33,640 bases of DNA from Fredericiella sp038205395 (GTDB lineage Bacteria; Chloroflexota; Anaerolineae; Caldilineales; Caldilineaceae). The notes under the pieces were generated by a model. The model worked only from the letters and a program-made list of their open reading frames with translations, ran no database searches and had not been told where the DNA came from. The translations under genes were made by a program, and so were the position numbers. Of this stretch, positions 18,327-25,895 are shown one piece after another; position 1 is the stretch's first letter, and each line of letters starts with the position of its first letter. Location: positions 1 to 33,640 of the forward strand of contig JBBRBX010000064.1 in NCBI GenBank assembly GCA_038205395.1. The letters run 5' to 3'.

Positions 18327-19241
18327 CTACCGCTCCTCCCCTTCGTAATAAACCAGGCGCGCCGAGCTGCGAAAGATAATCAGCGTGGCGACTATCACGA
18401 CCAAAAACAGAATCCAAGCCATGGCCGAAGCATAAGGCATCTTGAAATAGCGGAAAGCATTCTGGTAGAGATAGAGGGCGTAAAACAGGGTTGCATCCAG
18501 CGGCCCCCCATTCGTCATGATAAAAGCCTGGGTAAAGATCTGGAATCCCCCAATCAAACCGGTTACGACATTAAAGAAGATGACCCCAGACAGCATGGGC
18601 AGTGTAATATGGCGCACCTGATGCAGCGTGCCGGCGCCGTCAATCATGGCGGCCTCGTAGAGCTGGCGGGGAATATCCTGGAGTCCAGCCAGAAATATCA
18701 CCAGGGTGCCGCCAATGGTCCACACGCCCATCAAAATCAAGGAGGGCTTGGCCAGCACAGGATCGGTCAACCAGCCGGGGCCGTGGATACCCAGTTCGCT
18801 GAGAGCGGCATTGACCAGACCATACTCAGGGTTGAACACCCACATCCACAACACCGACGTGGCCACAATGGGCACGATGGTGGGCAGATAGAATATGGTG
18901 CGATAGATGGAGACGCCGCGCAGATTCATATTGAGCAGAAGTGCTAATAGAATTGATAGACCGATGTGGAAAGGGATGCCGACCACAACCATATACAGGG
19001 TGTTGTAGAGAGAAAGCCAGAAGAGGTCGTCCTGCGTCAACAGTTCTACGTAGTTTGTCAGCCCAACCCAATGCATCGGCTGGCCGAAGGTCGTATAAAC
19101 GTGCAGGCTGTAGTAGAAGGACAGGATAACCGGGTAGACAGTCAGGCCAAGAAAACCGACGATCCAGGGTGAGGCGAACAACAACCCCATCCCTAACCGC
19201 CGCCGTTCCTGGCGGCTCATGCTGGATATCATGGCAGCCAT
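18327..19241 (-). CDS. Sugar ABC transporter permease, MalF/UgpA type
   Basis: A 304-residue permease with about six helices: the first near 16-38 (MGLLFASPWIVGFLGLTVYPV), then the segments around LYMVVVGIPFHIGLSILLALL and IFYLPTIVPIVATSVLWMWVF. The EAA motif is EAAMIDGAGTLHQVRHITLP. It pairs with the MalG-type permease just downstream. The start could be ATG at 19241 or ATG at 19232; the second has better spacing from an AGGAA. A 124-base gap with a strong hairpin separates it from the binding-protein gene, a common way to make more binding protein than permease. Confidence 0.94.
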   Translation of the reverse strand: MAAMISSMSRQERRRLGMGLLFASPWIVGFLGLTVYPVILSFYYSLHVYTTFGQPMHWVGLTNYVELLTQDDLFWLSLYNTLYMVVVGIPFHIGLSILLALLLNMNLRGVSIYRTIFYLPTIVPIVATSVLWMWVFNPEYGLVNAALSELGIHGPGWLTDPVLAKPSLILMGVWTIGGTLVIFLAGLQDIPRQLYEAAMIDGAGTLHQVRHITLPMLSGVIFFNVVTGLIGGFQIFTQAFIMTNGGPLDATLFYALYLYQNAFRYFKMPYASAMAWILFLVVIVATLIIFRSSARLVYYEGEER

Positions 19242-19294
19242 TTCCTGGTAGGTGTATTTAGAATTCAGCGCGGCTTACGCGGCGGCGCAAGCAA

Positions 19295-19327
19295 TGCTCG
19301 CCGGCTGGCATAGATGCTGGGCGAGCA
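19295..19327 (-). terminator. Hairpin between binding-protein and permease genes
   Basis: An 8-bp perfect stem, TGCTCGCC (19295-19302) with GGCGAGCA (19320-19327), and an inner GCAT/ATGC pairing. A second, mutually exclusive pairing uses GATTC/GAATC at 19328-19339. No T-run follows. It is likely an attenuating or mRNA-protecting hairpin that lowers permease expression relative to the binding protein. Confidence 0.5.
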
Positions 19328-19365
19328 GATTCAAGAATCCGCCCGCCAGCACCCTATGCTGCCTA

Positions 19366-20748
19366 TCAACCAGTCGCGCCGGCCGTCTGTTTGCGGAAAT
19401 CATCCAGTTCTTTCTGGACCTTCGCCGTCAGTTCTGCCAGACCCTCGTCCGCCGTCACCTTGCCGTGGACGACCTGATCCGCCAGCCGCGTCATCTCATC
19501 TTGGTAGGTGGACAATACGGGGATGCGTGGCCAGGCTCGGCCTGATGTGCCCTCGGTCAGTTCGACAAACAACTCATTGTAGGGCAGGTAGTCGAGGAAT
19601 TCAGGGTCGCGAGCAGCGTCAGCCAAGGGCGGAATATCGCCGACCTGTTTGCCGAACTCGATCTGCTGCTGCTTGCCGGCCATAAATTTCGCCAACTGCC
19701 AGCCGCCTTCAGGATTCTTGGCGCCGGTCGGCACATTGAACATCGCACCGATTTCGGCAAGGCTGATCGGCTCCGTACCGCCTGGGCCATAGGGGGACTT
19801 CACTATTGTATAGTTCAGGTCCGGCGCATACTTCGGTATCCAGCTTCGTTTCCAACTGCCGTCGATCTGCATCCCAACTTTGTCCACATACCAGGGGTCC
19901 TCAGTCAACATGCTGCGGTCGCCAAAGCCGGACACGTAGCGATCGATCTGTTCGATGTCATACTTTTGGGCATAGGAGAGATACCAGTCGAGCACCTGGC
20001 GAACCTCTTCGCTGTCCGCCGTAATCTTGTCATTCTCCTCATCGTACAACGTAGCGCCGTTGGCCCAAGCCCAATGAAAAACGGGGGCATTGCGCCAGGG
20101 GAGAAAGCCCAGGCGGGTCAAATTGCCGCTGTCATCATATTTGGTCAGGCTTTCCGCCATGCCATCCAAGTCGGCGAAGGTCTTGGGAGGATTATCAACG
20201 CTGTAGCCGGCCTCTTCATAGGCCGTTTGATTGATATGAAGGGCAAACACGTTGAGGGTGTGGCCTGTGCCCCACAAGTGCCCTTCGGACCAAAGCGCTT
20301 GCCACGCCGCCGGAGACCAGCCCTTGCCGTCGAAACCATCCCGTTCGGCGTAACTCTCCAAAGGCATCAGCAGCCCACGTGGCCCCCATGTGTAGGCTTG
20401 CGACCAGAGCGTGACCATATCCGGTGGAGTTCCACCTTCAATGGCTACCTGCACCTTCTCGGCGATATTGCCCCAGCCAATCGACATGAAGAGCGCACTC
20501 TCACCGGTCTCTTCGTTGAAGCGATCCACTTGGGACTGTGCCTGCTCCGCCTCCTGTAAGCCAAACATCGACCAGTAGATAATGGGCGTCTTTGCCAGCG
20601 CAGGAGCAGCTTCGCCTTCCGCTGCCGGCGTTGCTGCCGGCAGCACCGGCGTGACACAGGCGGCCAACGTCATGCTGCTGATGCCCACAGCCGCAGCCTT
20701 GAGAAAAGCTCGCCGGCTTACTCCTTGATTCTTGTTGGATAGGTGCAT
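19366..20748 (-). CDS. Tat-exported sugar-binding lipoprotein (ABC transporter, CUT1)
   Basis: A 460-residue extracellular solute-binding protein, family 1 type. The N-terminus has the twin-arginine motif SRRAFLK (residues 11-17), a hydrophobic stretch and a lipobox ending at Cys 31 (TLAAC), so it should be folded in the cytoplasm, exported by Tat and lipidated. A Pro/Ala-rich linker leads to the binding domain (IIYWSMFGLQEAEQAQ onward). ATG at 20748 is chosen for the GGGGGAG just upstream and the signal peptide; the frame is open to 21144 but that crosses the promoter and operators. First gene of the seven-gene import/degradation operon, under the promoter at 20902-20930. Oligosaccharide binding is inferred from family and neighbours. 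Confidence 0.94.
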   Translation of the reverse strand: MHLSNKNQGVSRRAFLKAAAVGISSMTLAACVTPVLPAATPAAEGEAAPALAKTPIIYWSMFGLQEAEQAQSQVDRFNEETGESALFMSIGWGNIAEKVQVAIEGGTPPDMVTLWSQAYTWGPRGLLMPLESYAERDGFDGKGWSPAAWQALWSEGHLWGTGHTLNVFALHINQTAYEEAGYSVDNPPKTFADLDGMAESLTKYDDSGNLTRLGFLPWRNAPVFHWAWANGATLYDEENDKITADSEEVRQVLDWYLSYAQKYDIEQIDRYVSGFGDRSMLTEDPWYVDKVGMQIDGSWKRSWIPKYAPDLNYTIVKSPYGPGGTEPISLAEIGAMFNVPTGAKNPEGGWQLAKFMAGKQQQIEFGKQVGDIPPLADAARDPEFLDYLPYNELFVELTEGTSGRAWPRIPVLSTYQDEMTRLADQVVHGKVTADEGLAELTAKVQKELDDFRKQTAGATG

Positions 20749-20901
20749 CTTCTCCCCCTTGTTGTACTGTGAATGGGAACGCGGACATTCATCACGTAGA
20801 GCGCAATGCACTGCGGTGCAGCAGTGTTGCGCTGTTGCCTGCCGGCTTTCGACAGCAAGCCAGGCTGTGTTCATGATCAGTCGAGCAAGGATATGCTTGA
20901 A

Positions 20902-20930
20902 ACGATACCACGGATTTGGACAGATGTCAA
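20902..20930 (-). promoter_or_regulatory. Predicted sigma70-type promoter of the import operon
   Basis: On the minus strand, TTGACA (20930-20925), a 17-base spacer and TATCGT (20907-20902). The -35 is a perfect consensus and the -10 matches 4 of 6. The -35 is the downstream repeat of operator 1. Confidence 0.65.
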
Positions 20931-20943
20931 TAGCAAATGTCAA
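20924..20943 (-). promoter_or_regulatory. Operator 1 (SorC-type regulator site, predicted)
   Basis: Plus-strand ATGTCAATAGCAAATGTCAA: two ATGTCAA repeats 13 bases apart with TAGCAA between. The pattern partly continues (AATAGCC) after the second repeat. It overlaps and extends upstream of the -35 of the import-operon promoter. It matches operator 2 at 16 of 20 and operator 3 at 17 of 20 positions. Confidence 0.7.
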
Positions 20944-20970
20944 AATAGCCACTCTTGATGCGAAAGCCAA

Positions 20971-20990
20971 TTGTAATATGCTATTGTCAT
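20971..20990 (+). promoter_or_regulatory. Operator 2 (SorC-type regulator site, predicted)
   Basis: The reverse complement reads ATGACAATAGCATATTACAA, aligned with operator 1. Read toward the regulator gene, it covers the region just upstream of and including the -35 box TTGTCA, the same register as at the other two promoters. It implies autoregulation. Confidence 0.65.
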
Positions 20991-21012
20991 TTGCCGATCT
21001 ATGCACTAGAAT
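20984..21012 (+). promoter_or_regulatory. Predicted sigma70-type promoter of the SorC-type regulator gene
   Basis: TTGTCA (20984-20989, 5 of 6), a 17-base spacer, TAGAAT (21007-21012, 5 of 6). The predicted start of transcription is about 55 bases before the ATG at 21075. Confidence 0.7.
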
Positions 21013-21074
21013 AAGCGTGGTGCTGCGACCAGGGTGTTTCTCATCGGCGGCACGCTGAACGGGTAGGGGCAACG

Positions 21075-22016
21075 ATGGAAAACAGCGAACTGACGGCCAC
21101 GCTTGTGCAGGTGGCGACTCTTTATTACGAAGAAAACAAATCACAACAAGAGATCGCCGACCAGATGGGTGTCTCGCGTTCGCTTATTGCGCTTTATCTC
21201 AAGCGCGCCCGCGAGCAGAACATCGTGCGCATCCAAATCGTTAATCCCGGCGACCAGTGCGAAGACCTGGCCCTGGCGCTCCAAGACAAGTGTGGGCTGC
21301 GCAGCGTCGATGTCATTCCCAACCCCAGCGCTGAGGAATTGGTTCTGCGCTCCTTAGGAGGCGCAGCAGCGCGCTTTTTGGAGGAGCGCCTGCAAGAGGG
21401 AGACACCATCGGGCTGGGATGGGGACGCACAATTATGGAGACGGTCAATCTGCTGGCCCCGTCACGCCCCCACAATATCGAAGTAGTCCCGCTCATGGGT
21501 GAAAGCAGCTTTACCGGCTCTTACACACAGATGAATCAGATCGTGCTGCAGATGGCGCGCGCCTTCAGCGGCCAGCCCTACTTTCTGCTGGCGCCGCTGA
21601 TGGTAAGCAGCAAAACTCTGCACGATGCATTGTTAGCCGACGAAACCGCCAAACTCGTGGCGGATCGCTGGCAGCGCTTGAACATTGCCTGTATCGGTAT
21701 CGGTGCACTGGGCGCAGCACACGGCCAGGTTGTTTATTTGGGCGAAGCCAACGTCAGACAGTACCTTGCAGCAGGAGCTGTCGGCGACATCGTGGCCCGC
21801 CATTTTACGCTCCAGGGCCAACAGATCTACTTGCCGCAGGACGACTGCATCCTGGGGATCGATCTGGAACAGCTGCGTGCGGCGCATACCGTCGTTGCGG
21901 TGGCGGGAGGCATCGCAAAAACGCGCGCGGTGATCGGCGCTCTACGCACGCACCTGATCACCGATCTGATCCTGGATCAAGAACTGGCGCAGGCGGTGCT
22001 GGCAGAGATGGAATAA
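21075..22016 (+). CDS. SorC/DeoR-family sugar-binding transcriptional regulator
   Basis: A 313-residue regulator. Residues of about 5-50 hold a helix-turn-helix of the SorC type (VATLYYEENKSQQEIADQ, then MGVSRSLIALYLKRA). From about 60 onward is the SorC sugar-phosphate-binding domain, related to GlcN6P deaminase/phosphosugar folds (GDTIGLGWGRTI, GIGALG). SorC proteins are usually tetramers that respond to a phosphorylated sugar made by the pathway they control. ATG at 21075 follows a weak GTAGGGG. It is divergent from the import operon and convergent, with 11 bases between, with the second operon. Three matching operator-like sites are found at its own promoter, at the import operon and at the cyclase-E1-E2 operon, so it probably controls all three. 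Whether it activates or represses cannot be read from the sequence. Confidence 0.93.
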   Translation: MENSELTATLVQVATLYYEENKSQQEIADQMGVSRSLIALYLKRAREQNIVRIQIVNPGDQCEDLALALQDKCGLRSVDVIPNPSAEELVLRSLGGAAARFLEERLQEGDTIGLGWGRTIMETVNLLAPSRPHNIEVVPLMGESSFTGSYTQMNQIVLQMARAFSGQPYFLLAPLMVSSKTLHDALLADETAKLVADRWQRLNIACIGIGALGAAHGQVVYLGEANVRQYLAAGAVGDIVARHFTLQGQQIYLPQDDCILGIDLEQLRAAHTVVAVAGGIAKTRAVIGALRTHLITDLILDQELAQAVLAEME

Positions 22017-22027
22017 AGCCTGTCCTT

Positions 22028-22618
22028 TCAGCTGCGCCGCGGGTTTGGCAGCAGCAGCGGCATGCCATTGCGCTCGACCACAACCTGGGCGAAACCACGT
22101 TCGATAATAGGGGCATAGTCATGGCCGGCGGCAATGTGATAGCTGGCCACGAAAACCAGCGTGTCCGTGCCTGTATTGACCACCCGGTGTGCCCACTGCG
22201 GCGGAATGTGGGTGATCGTTCCCGGCTGCCAGGGCACAGCTTCAAAATCTCCCGCGCGCGTCTCCAGCAGCAGAAAACCTCGCCCCTGCACACAGAAGTA
22301 GATCTCAGGCTGATCGACCTGCTCGTGAAAGTGCCCCTTGGTCATATGATACTCATCCCCCACTTTGCCCGGAAAGAGGCGCGTCACCCCCAGCCCCATG
22401 TCTGAGCAACTGGTGATGAAGGGATGATAGCGAATCTCGTAGATGATCCGGTTGTCGCTCGCTATAATCTCCTGCACAACGGCTTGGTTATAGTACATCT
22501 CTTGCAAATGGCTCATACGCCGTTCCGACACGTCGACAAAGGGGGTGAAAATGCCGGTCGTAAAGTCAAAATGTACGCTGATGGGCAGATCGGATACGGC
22601 TACAGCAGCAGTCTGCAT
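22028..22618 (-). CDS. Cupin-type (archaeal-type) glucose-6-phosphate isomerase family protein
   Basis: A 196-residue cupin related to the metal-dependent phosphoglucose isomerases best known from Euryarchaeota. The metal site is visible: His 96 and His 98 in KGHFHE, Glu 105 in PEIYFCVQG and His 144 in PPQWAHRVVN. The closing AGHDYAP segment also matches archaeal enzymes. Expected reaction: aldose-ketose isomerisation of a hexose phosphate, in the cytoplasm; in this operon it may act on another sugar phosphate. The start is ATG at 22618 after AAGGAA; a TTG in frame at 22636 overlaps the E2 stop. It begins 14 bases after E2 and is last in the operon. It could equally supply or consume the phosphosugar that the SorC-type regulator senses. 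Confidence 0.87.
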   Translation of the reverse strand: MQTAAVAVSDLPISVHFDFTTGIFTPFVDVSERRMSHLQEMYYNQAVVQEIIASDNRIIYEIRYHPFITSCSDMGLGVTRLFPGKVGDEYHMTKGHFHEQVDQPEIYFCVQGRGFLLLETRAGDFEAVPWQPGTITHIPPQWAHRVVNTGTDTLVFVASYHIAAGHDYAPIIERGFAQVVVERNGMPLLLPNPRRS

Positions 22619-22632
22619 GATACAAATTCCTT

Positions 22633-23847
22633 TCAAGCGATGATTGCTTCTTCAATCGTATGTTGGAGATCCTGCAAGAATAACGCCACGGCCGCGCCGT
22701 CTACGACGCGATGGTCCGCGCTGACGGTCATACTCATGCGCTGAATATGGCGCGTCCCCGCCGCCGCCGGCAGCACGACAGGCTGAATTCCTGCCACACC
22801 CAGAATGGCGACCTGCGGCGGATTGACCAGCGGGACAAACCGGCTGACGCCATACATACCCAGGTTGCTGAGCGTAAAAGTGCCATTGCTCACCTGCGCC
22901 AGGGCAAGGCGCCCGCTGCGCGCCGTCTGCACCAGCTCATCCAACCGGCGCGCAAGCGCCGGCGCGTCCAGCTGCTCCACCCCATGCAGAACAGGCACGA
23001 CAAGTCCCTGCGGCGAAGAGACGGCGACACCCATGTTGACCGTCTCAAAAAGAATCACCGCATCATCGTCAAAACGTGCATTGAGCAGGGGGTGCCGGCG
23101 CAGCGCGCGTGCCGCCAGAAGCACAAGCAGAGCCGTGAAGGAAACAGCTTTTTCAGCATGCGCCAGCTCCTGTTTCACCTGCAGCAGGCGCGTCGCATCC
23201 ACTTCCATCGCCACGGAAAACTGCGGAATTTCGCGTGCACTCTGCGCCATACGCGCGCCCATCACCCGCTGGATCTCGTTCAACAGCACCCGGCGCTGGG
23301 GCAAGCTGCCGCCGCCGGATTGGCTATCGCCGCTTGTCACAGCGCCGGCAGCCTCAGACAGGCGCGTCACATCCTGCGTGGTGATGCGTGCGCCGGGCTT
23401 GCTCGCAGTGAGATCGGCGGCGTCGATACCGAGCCGCCGCGCCAGCCGCCGTGCCGCGGGCGAAATCCGCCTGCGCTCTTCTGCCGGCGCGGCGGGCGTG
23501 CTGTCCGCTGCGGCTGCTGCTGTCATCTCTGCCGGGGCTTCCGGTGCGAGTTCTGCCGCCTGGCCGGCCGGGAGGGCGCCCGGCGCAGCGCCAACCGGAG
23601 CCTGTTCGCCGGGGCGACCTATCCGCGCAAGAAGCTGCCCGGTAGCCACCATAGCCCCCGCGCCGATCAGAATTTCCAACAGCACACCGTCTGCCGGGCA
23701 TTCCAGCGTAAGCGTGGCCTTGTCGGTCTCCAGTTCAGCCAGTTCGTCGCCGCGCCGCACCGGTTCGCCTGCCTGCTTGAACCAGACGGCGATCCTGGCT
23801 TCACCGACCGCCTCGCCCATCACAGGCACAATCACTTGGGTTGCCAT
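22633..23847 (-). CDS. Dihydrolipoamide acyltransferase (E2) of a 2-oxoacid dehydrogenase complex
   Basis: A 404-residue E2 core protein. An N-terminal lipoyl domain has the lipoylated Lys 43 in ELETDKATL. A Pro/Ala-rich linker (about 80-120) leads to the E1/E3-binding domain (ISPAARRLARRLGIDAADL, about 128-160, with GARITTQDV). The catalytic acyltransferase domain runs from about 185 to the end, with active-site His 379 and Asp 383 in SADHRVVDG. It transfers the acyl group formed by E1 to CoA. It starts four bases after the E1-beta stop. The operon has no dihydrolipoamide dehydrogenase (E3), which must come from another locus. Which 2-oxoacid (pyruvate, branched chain, acetoin or a sugar-derived acid) is not decided by the sequence. 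Confidence 0.95.
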   Translation of the reverse strand: MATQVIVPVMGEAVGEARIAVWFKQAGEPVRRGDELAELETDKATLTLECPADGVLLEILIGAGAMVATGQLLARIGRPGEQAPVGAAPGALPAGQAAELAPEAPAEMTAAAAADSTPAAPAEERRRISPAARRLARRLGIDAADLTASKPGARITTQDVTRLSEAAGAVTSGDSQSGGGSLPQRRVLLNEIQRVMGARMAQSAREIPQFSVAMEVDATRLLQVKQELAHAEKAVSFTALLVLLAARALRRHPLLNARFDDDAVILFETVNMGVAVSSPQGLVVPVLHGVEQLDAPALARRLDELVQTARSGRLALAQVSNGTFTLSNLGMYGVSRFVPLVNPPQVAILGVAGIQPVVLPAAAGTRHIQRMSMTVSADHRVVDGAAVALFLQDLQHTIEEAIIA

Positions 23848-23851
23848 CGCT

Positions 23852-24889
23852 TTACTCCAGCACTCGGCGAATTGCCGCCAGGATGTCGCTCTCGTTCGGG
23901 ATCACATGGTCTTGTGCGGCAGGCGCAAAGGGGATAGGGGTGTCAGCGGCGCAGACGCGGAGCACCGGCGCATCCAAATCATCGAAGCCACCCTCCATCA
24001 TCACCGCCACTAACTCTGCGCCAACGCCGGCACGCCGCGTGTCTTCCGAGACAACCACCGCCCTGTGTGTCCGGCGCAATGAAGAGAGAATGGTATCCGT
24101 GTCCAACGGCGCCAGCGTACGGGGGTCGATCACCTCCACTTCGATCCCTTCATTCGCCAACTGATCGGCAACAACCAATGCGCGGTGCACCATGACCGCA
24201 GTGGCCACCACCGTCACATGCTTGCCCGCCCGCTTGATGTCGGCCTTGCCCAATGGGATGGTGTAGGATTCCTCCGGCACGACGCGCCCCAGGCGGCCAA
24301 TGGCTGGGTCGGACTTCGCAGTGCCGCCGCCCGGCGAGGCTGACCCATACAGCAGCTTATGCTCGAGGAAGAGCACAGGGTTGTCGTCGCGCAGGGCGCT
24401 GGTCAGCAGCCCTTTGGCATCATATGGATTGGAGGGCAGCACTACTTTCATACCAGGTGTATGCATAAACCAGGCTTCGACGCTTTGTGAATGCTGGGCG
24501 CCGCGGCCTGTAGCGCCCTGCGGGGCGCGAATGACCAGCGGCACGCTGGCCTGGCCACCCGACATCAGCCGGAGCTTGGCGGCTTCGTTGACAACCTGAT
24601 CCATGGCACAGAAGATAAAGTCGGCATACTGCAGCTCGACAATCGGGCGCATCCCGGTAAGGGCAGCGCCCACACCAATGCCCATAAAGCCGGCCTCGGA
24701 GATAGGCGTATCCCACACACGTCGCGGGCCAAACTCCTCCAGCAGATCGTGCGTCACATGAAAGGCGCCGCCAAACTTGCCCACATCTTCGCCCAGCAGG
24801 ATCACGCGTGGGTCGCAGCGCATCTCCTGCACAATCGCCTCGCGGATTGCCTCCATCATCGATAGCTCGCGCGTCGCAAGATCAGACAT
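23852..24889 (-). CDS. 2-oxoacid dehydrogenase/acetoin dehydrogenase E1 subunit beta
   Basis: A 345-residue transketolase-like subunit. It shows the conserved N-terminal LLGEDVGKFGGAFHVT, DTPISEAGFMGIGVGAA, the VNEAAKLRLMSGG region and RAPQGATGRGAQHSQSVEAWF, and the C-terminal transketolase domain (VIDPRTLAPLDTDTILSS). With the alpha subunit it forms the thiamine-diphosphate-dependent E1 that decarboxylates the substrate and loads E2. ATG at 24889 overlaps the end of the alpha gene by eight bases, so the two are translationally coupled; the frame is open to 25189 inside the alpha gene, which is not credible as start. It most resembles the acetoin/pyruvate dehydrogenase branch. Confidence 0.95.
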   Translation of the reverse strand: MSDLATRELSMMEAIREAIVQEMRCDPRVILLGEDVGKFGGAFHVTHDLLEEFGPRRVWDTPISEAGFMGIGVGAALTGMRPIVELQYADFIFCAMDQVVNEAAKLRLMSGGQASVPLVIRAPQGATGRGAQHSQSVEAWFMHTPGMKVVLPSNPYDAKGLLTSALRDDNPVLFLEHKLLYGSASPGGGTAKSDPAIGRLGRVVPEESYTIPLGKADIKRAGKHVTVVATAVMVHRALVVADQLANEGIEVEVIDPRTLAPLDTDTILSSLRRTHRAVVVSEDTRRAGVGAELVAVMMEGGFDDLDAPVLRVCAADTPIPFAPAAQDHVIPNESDILAAIRRVLE

Positions 24890-25895
24890 GAGCAGTCTCC
24901 GCTGTGATGTACTGCAGATAATCGCCGGCCTCTGCGTCGGGGCTGGCCTCAGCAAACGCAATGGCGGCTTCCAACTCCGCGCGCACCTCGGCCTCGATCT
25001 GCTCGAGTTCGGCAGAGGTCGCAAGCCCTTCAGCCTGCAGCGCCTCGGCCAGGCGCAAGATCGGGTCCAGCCGTTTCCATGCCTCCACCTCCGCGGGGTC
25101 GCGATAGCCGGAAGCCTCGAAACGCGCGTGGCCCCGAAAGCGATAGGTGATGCACTCCAGCACGGTTGGCCCTTCGCCCCGGCGGGCACGGTCTGCGGCG
25201 GCCCGGGCAGCGCGATAGACCGCCACGACGTTGTTGCCGTCCACCTGCTCGCCGGGTATGGCGTAGGCGGCGGCGCGCGCCGCTAAGTTGGGCAGTGCAG
25301 AAGATTCCTGCACGCTCATGGAAAGCGCGTACTGGTTGTTTTCGATCACAAAGAGCGCAGGCAGCTTCCAGAGCGAGGCCATATTGAGCGTCTCATGGAA
25401 GATTCCCTCGTTGGTGGCGCCGTCACCAAAGAAGCTCACAGCAACCTGCTGCGTGCCGCGCACGCGGGCGGAGAGTGCGGCGCCGGCAGCAATGGGAATG
25501 CCGGCGCCCACGATGCCGAACGCGCCGAGCATACCGCGCGAGAAGTCGCACAGGTGCATAGAACCGCCCATACCCTTGCAGGAGCCTGTGCGCTTGGCAA
25601 ACATTTCGGCCATCATCGCATCCAAAGCCACGCCTTTGGCGACACAATGGGCATGGCCGCGGTGGGTGCTGGTCACATAATCGTCGGCCAACAATGCGCT
25701 TACCACCCCCACCGCCACGGCTTCCTGGCCGGTAGCCTGATGCATGGTGCCGGGCATCGTGCGCGACAGAAACAGATAATAGAGCTGCTCCTCGAATTCG
25801 CGAGCCTGGAGCATGCGGCGGTGCATTCCCAGCAGGAACTCCTGGTCAAGACCCGTAAAATCGAAAGGGGCAAGCTGATGAGTCAAGTCGTTCAT
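24882..25895 (-). CDS. 2-oxoacid dehydrogenase/acetoin dehydrogenase E1 subunit alpha
   Basis: A 337-residue thiamine-diphosphate-binding subunit. The ThDP motif starts with GDGATNEG (about 157-164) and ends with VIENN near 183-187. The substrate-side segment STHRGHAHCVAKG (about 76-88) and SCKGMGGSMH (about 105-114) are typical of AcoA/PDHA-type subunits, as is MPGTMHQATGQEAVAVG near the N-terminus. ATG at 25895 overlaps the cyclase stop by four bases (ATGA), with GGAAGAGG upstream. Acetoin dehydrogenase (cleaving acetoin to acetaldehyde and acetyl-CoA) and pyruvate dehydrogenase are the closest known activities; the sugar-linked context leaves room for another substrate. Confidence 0.95.
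   Translation of the reverse strand: MNDLTHQLAPFDFTGLDQEFLLGMHRRMLQAREFEEQLYYLFLSRTMPGTMHQATGQEAVAVGVVSALLADDYVTSTHRGHAHCVAKGVALDAMMAEMFAKRTGSCKGMGGSMHLCDFSRGMLGAFGIVGAGIPIAAGAALSARVRGTQQVAVSFFGDGATNEGIFHETLNMASLWKLPALFVIENNQYALSMSVQESSALPNLAARAAAYAIPGEQVDGNNVVAVYRAARAAADRARRGEGPTVLECITYRFRGHARFEASGYRDPAEVEAWKRLDPILRLAEALQAEGLATSAELEQIEAEVRAELEAAIAFAEASPDAEAGDYLQYITAETAHV

Larger units (their letters stand above)
20749..21074. other. Divergent control region between the import operon and sorC-type gene
   Basis: This 326-base gap holds two predicted promoters facing apart and two copies of the ATGTCAATAGCAA-type motif, 47 bases apart centre to centre and in opposite orientation. The predicted leaders are about 150 bases toward the binding-protein gene and about 55 bases toward the regulator gene. 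No small gene was found in it. Confidence 0.75.

Noticed and set aside
20749..21144. 132-residue N-terminal extension of the sugar-binding protein
   Set aside because: It would translate through the two promoters and operators, and the Tat-lipoprotein signal must be N-terminal at 20748.
22711..24013. Two plus-strand open frames of about 400 codons opposite E2 and E1-beta
   Set aside because: They are antisense to well-conserved E2/E1 genes and have compositionally biased, domain-free products.
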